NCBI GenBank assembly: GCA_031537795.1
Contig: JAVKNF010000001.1
Location: forward strand, 1-59,708
DNA from: JAVKNF01 sp031537795
GTDB taxonomy: Bacteria > Pseudomonadota > Alphaproteobacteria > Rickettsiales > Deianiraeaceae
Direction of reading: 5' to 3'
Length of the DNA stretch: 59,708 nucleotides
Positions 59,323 through 59,708 of the stretch are shown here, piece after piece. The notes beneath the pieces are model-generated. The model worked only from the letters and a program-made list of their open reading frames with translations. It searched no databases and had not been told where the DNA came from. The translations under genes and the position numbers were made by a program. How positions within the stretch are numbered: position 1 is the stretch's first letter; each line of letters begins with the position of its first letter.

Positions 59323-59708
59323 AATTATAAACGCAAAACCAAAGAATCCAAGTGGTGGCTACGAAAGGATTTTTAATAATAAAGAATTAGGAGGCTTAAT
59401 AACAAAAGTTCATAGTGCGTCAATCTCAAATGGCTCTGAATTGGAAAATATAATATTAGATTTAGTAAATAAAGAGTTTATTATTGATGATTTTGATCTA
59501 TTTTTAGAAAATTATCAAAGAACAAGTTCTATAAATGAAAGTGTTACAAAAATAATTCCAAAAAAGATTATAAAAAAAATCTCTTAAATTAAAAACAAGA
59601 AAAGAAAATATAAAACACGAGCCTGATTTTATCATTCTAAAAATAAACAAACTTGAAGAAGTTTGTTATATCATAGAGCTAAAAGATGGCTTTAATTTTG
59701 ACACCAAG
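59315..59708 (+). pseudogene. Type II restriction endonuclease with a frameshift at an A8 tract, running off the right edge
   Basis: Translation from ATG 59315 (GGAGGA at 59302-59307 is an excellent ribosome site) gives 90 residues and stops at 59587. Dropping one A from the A8 run at 59572-59579 restores a frame that stays open to the window end and contains HEPDFIILKINKLEEVCYIIELKDGF, a PD-(D/E)xK nuclease core (PD...ExK). So the reading frame is split exactly at a homopolymer. It may be a decayed gene, a phase-variable switch, a gene rescued by polymerase slippage, or a sequencing error. It overlaps the methyltransferase stop by 8 nt. The 3' end is outside the window. Confidence 0.75.

Noticed and set aside
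1..59708. UGA as a tryptophan codon (as in some reduced genomes)
   Set aside because: Conserved Trp positions such as LeuRS RDWC and RYWGC use TGG, and genes end at TGA or TAA at family lengths.

Overview
This is a very AT-rich bacterial chromosome segment with dense, mostly housekeeping gene content. The best fit is an obligately host-associated alphaproteobacterium of the Rickettsiales type. This rests on a scattered VirB type IV secretion system (virB8-virB9 in one place, virB2 alone in another), a two-gene remnant of an alphaproteobacterial gene transfer agent, an orphan MnhB-like antiporter subunit, dispersed Mla genes, a eukaryote-like IleRS fragment, GatC together with a non-discriminating type AspRS, several amino-acid exporters and an AGCS symporter. 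Peptidoglycan (mraY, amidase), LPS (kdsA) and fatty-acid (acpP, fabF) genes show a real envelope. The genetic code looks standard (Trp by TGG). I see no tRNA, rRNA, CRISPR array or insertion sequence. Genus cannot be fixed by eye.

Layout. 1-9.1 kb: tail of an unknown gene, a three-gene transporter operon (AGCS, AI-2E/PerM, LysE), D-amino-acid transaminase, DedA, enolase and several unknown membrane proteins. 9.2-16.5 kb: aspS with a large palindrome over its start, a methyltransferase, then the leftward set rnpB-acpP-fabF-rimM-phospholipase D, then lpd and an mnhB-like gene. 17-25.5 kb: a 737-residue unknown, ferredoxin-NADP reductase, an outer-membrane TPR/beta-barrel protein behind a perfect consensus promoter, radC-gatC and kdsA-mnmE. 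25.5-29.2 kb: four packed unknown envelope genes, then the gene-transfer-agent remnant. 29.3-42 kb: gpmI, rplS-hslV, rppH, an Mla ATPase, a degenerate cyclophilin-like protein, virB8-virB9, then dnaG-degP-mlaC-leuS. 42-44.5 kb: an alpha/beta hydrolase-like gene and an ileS fragment lacking both ends, followed by a perfect 81-bp-period tandem duplication. 45-52 kb: amidase, dnaJ, and a leftward operon virB2-ybeY-atpH-mraY-era; map. 52-56 kb: a divergent pair of LysE-type exporters and an MsbA-like ABC exporter. 56.5-58.6 kb: two parS-like 16-mers bracketing a BacA/SbmA-like membrane gene and a gene fusing a Nudix domain to GTP cyclohydrolase I. 58.6 kb to the end: a type II-like restriction-modification pair whose nuclease frame breaks at an A8 tract.

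Cross-cutting observations. (1) Several genes have near-consensus sigma-70 promoters whose -10 box lies only about 6-15 nt before the ATG, predicting leaderless or very short-leader mRNAs. Several apparent TTG-started reading frames really start downstream, the TTG being part of the -35 box. (2) The parS pair suggests this end of the window lies near the replication origin. (3) The Nudix-FolE fusion, which may couple two consecutive pterin-pathway steps, is the most novel protein architecture here. All identifications are by eye from motifs and family knowledge; no database search was run.
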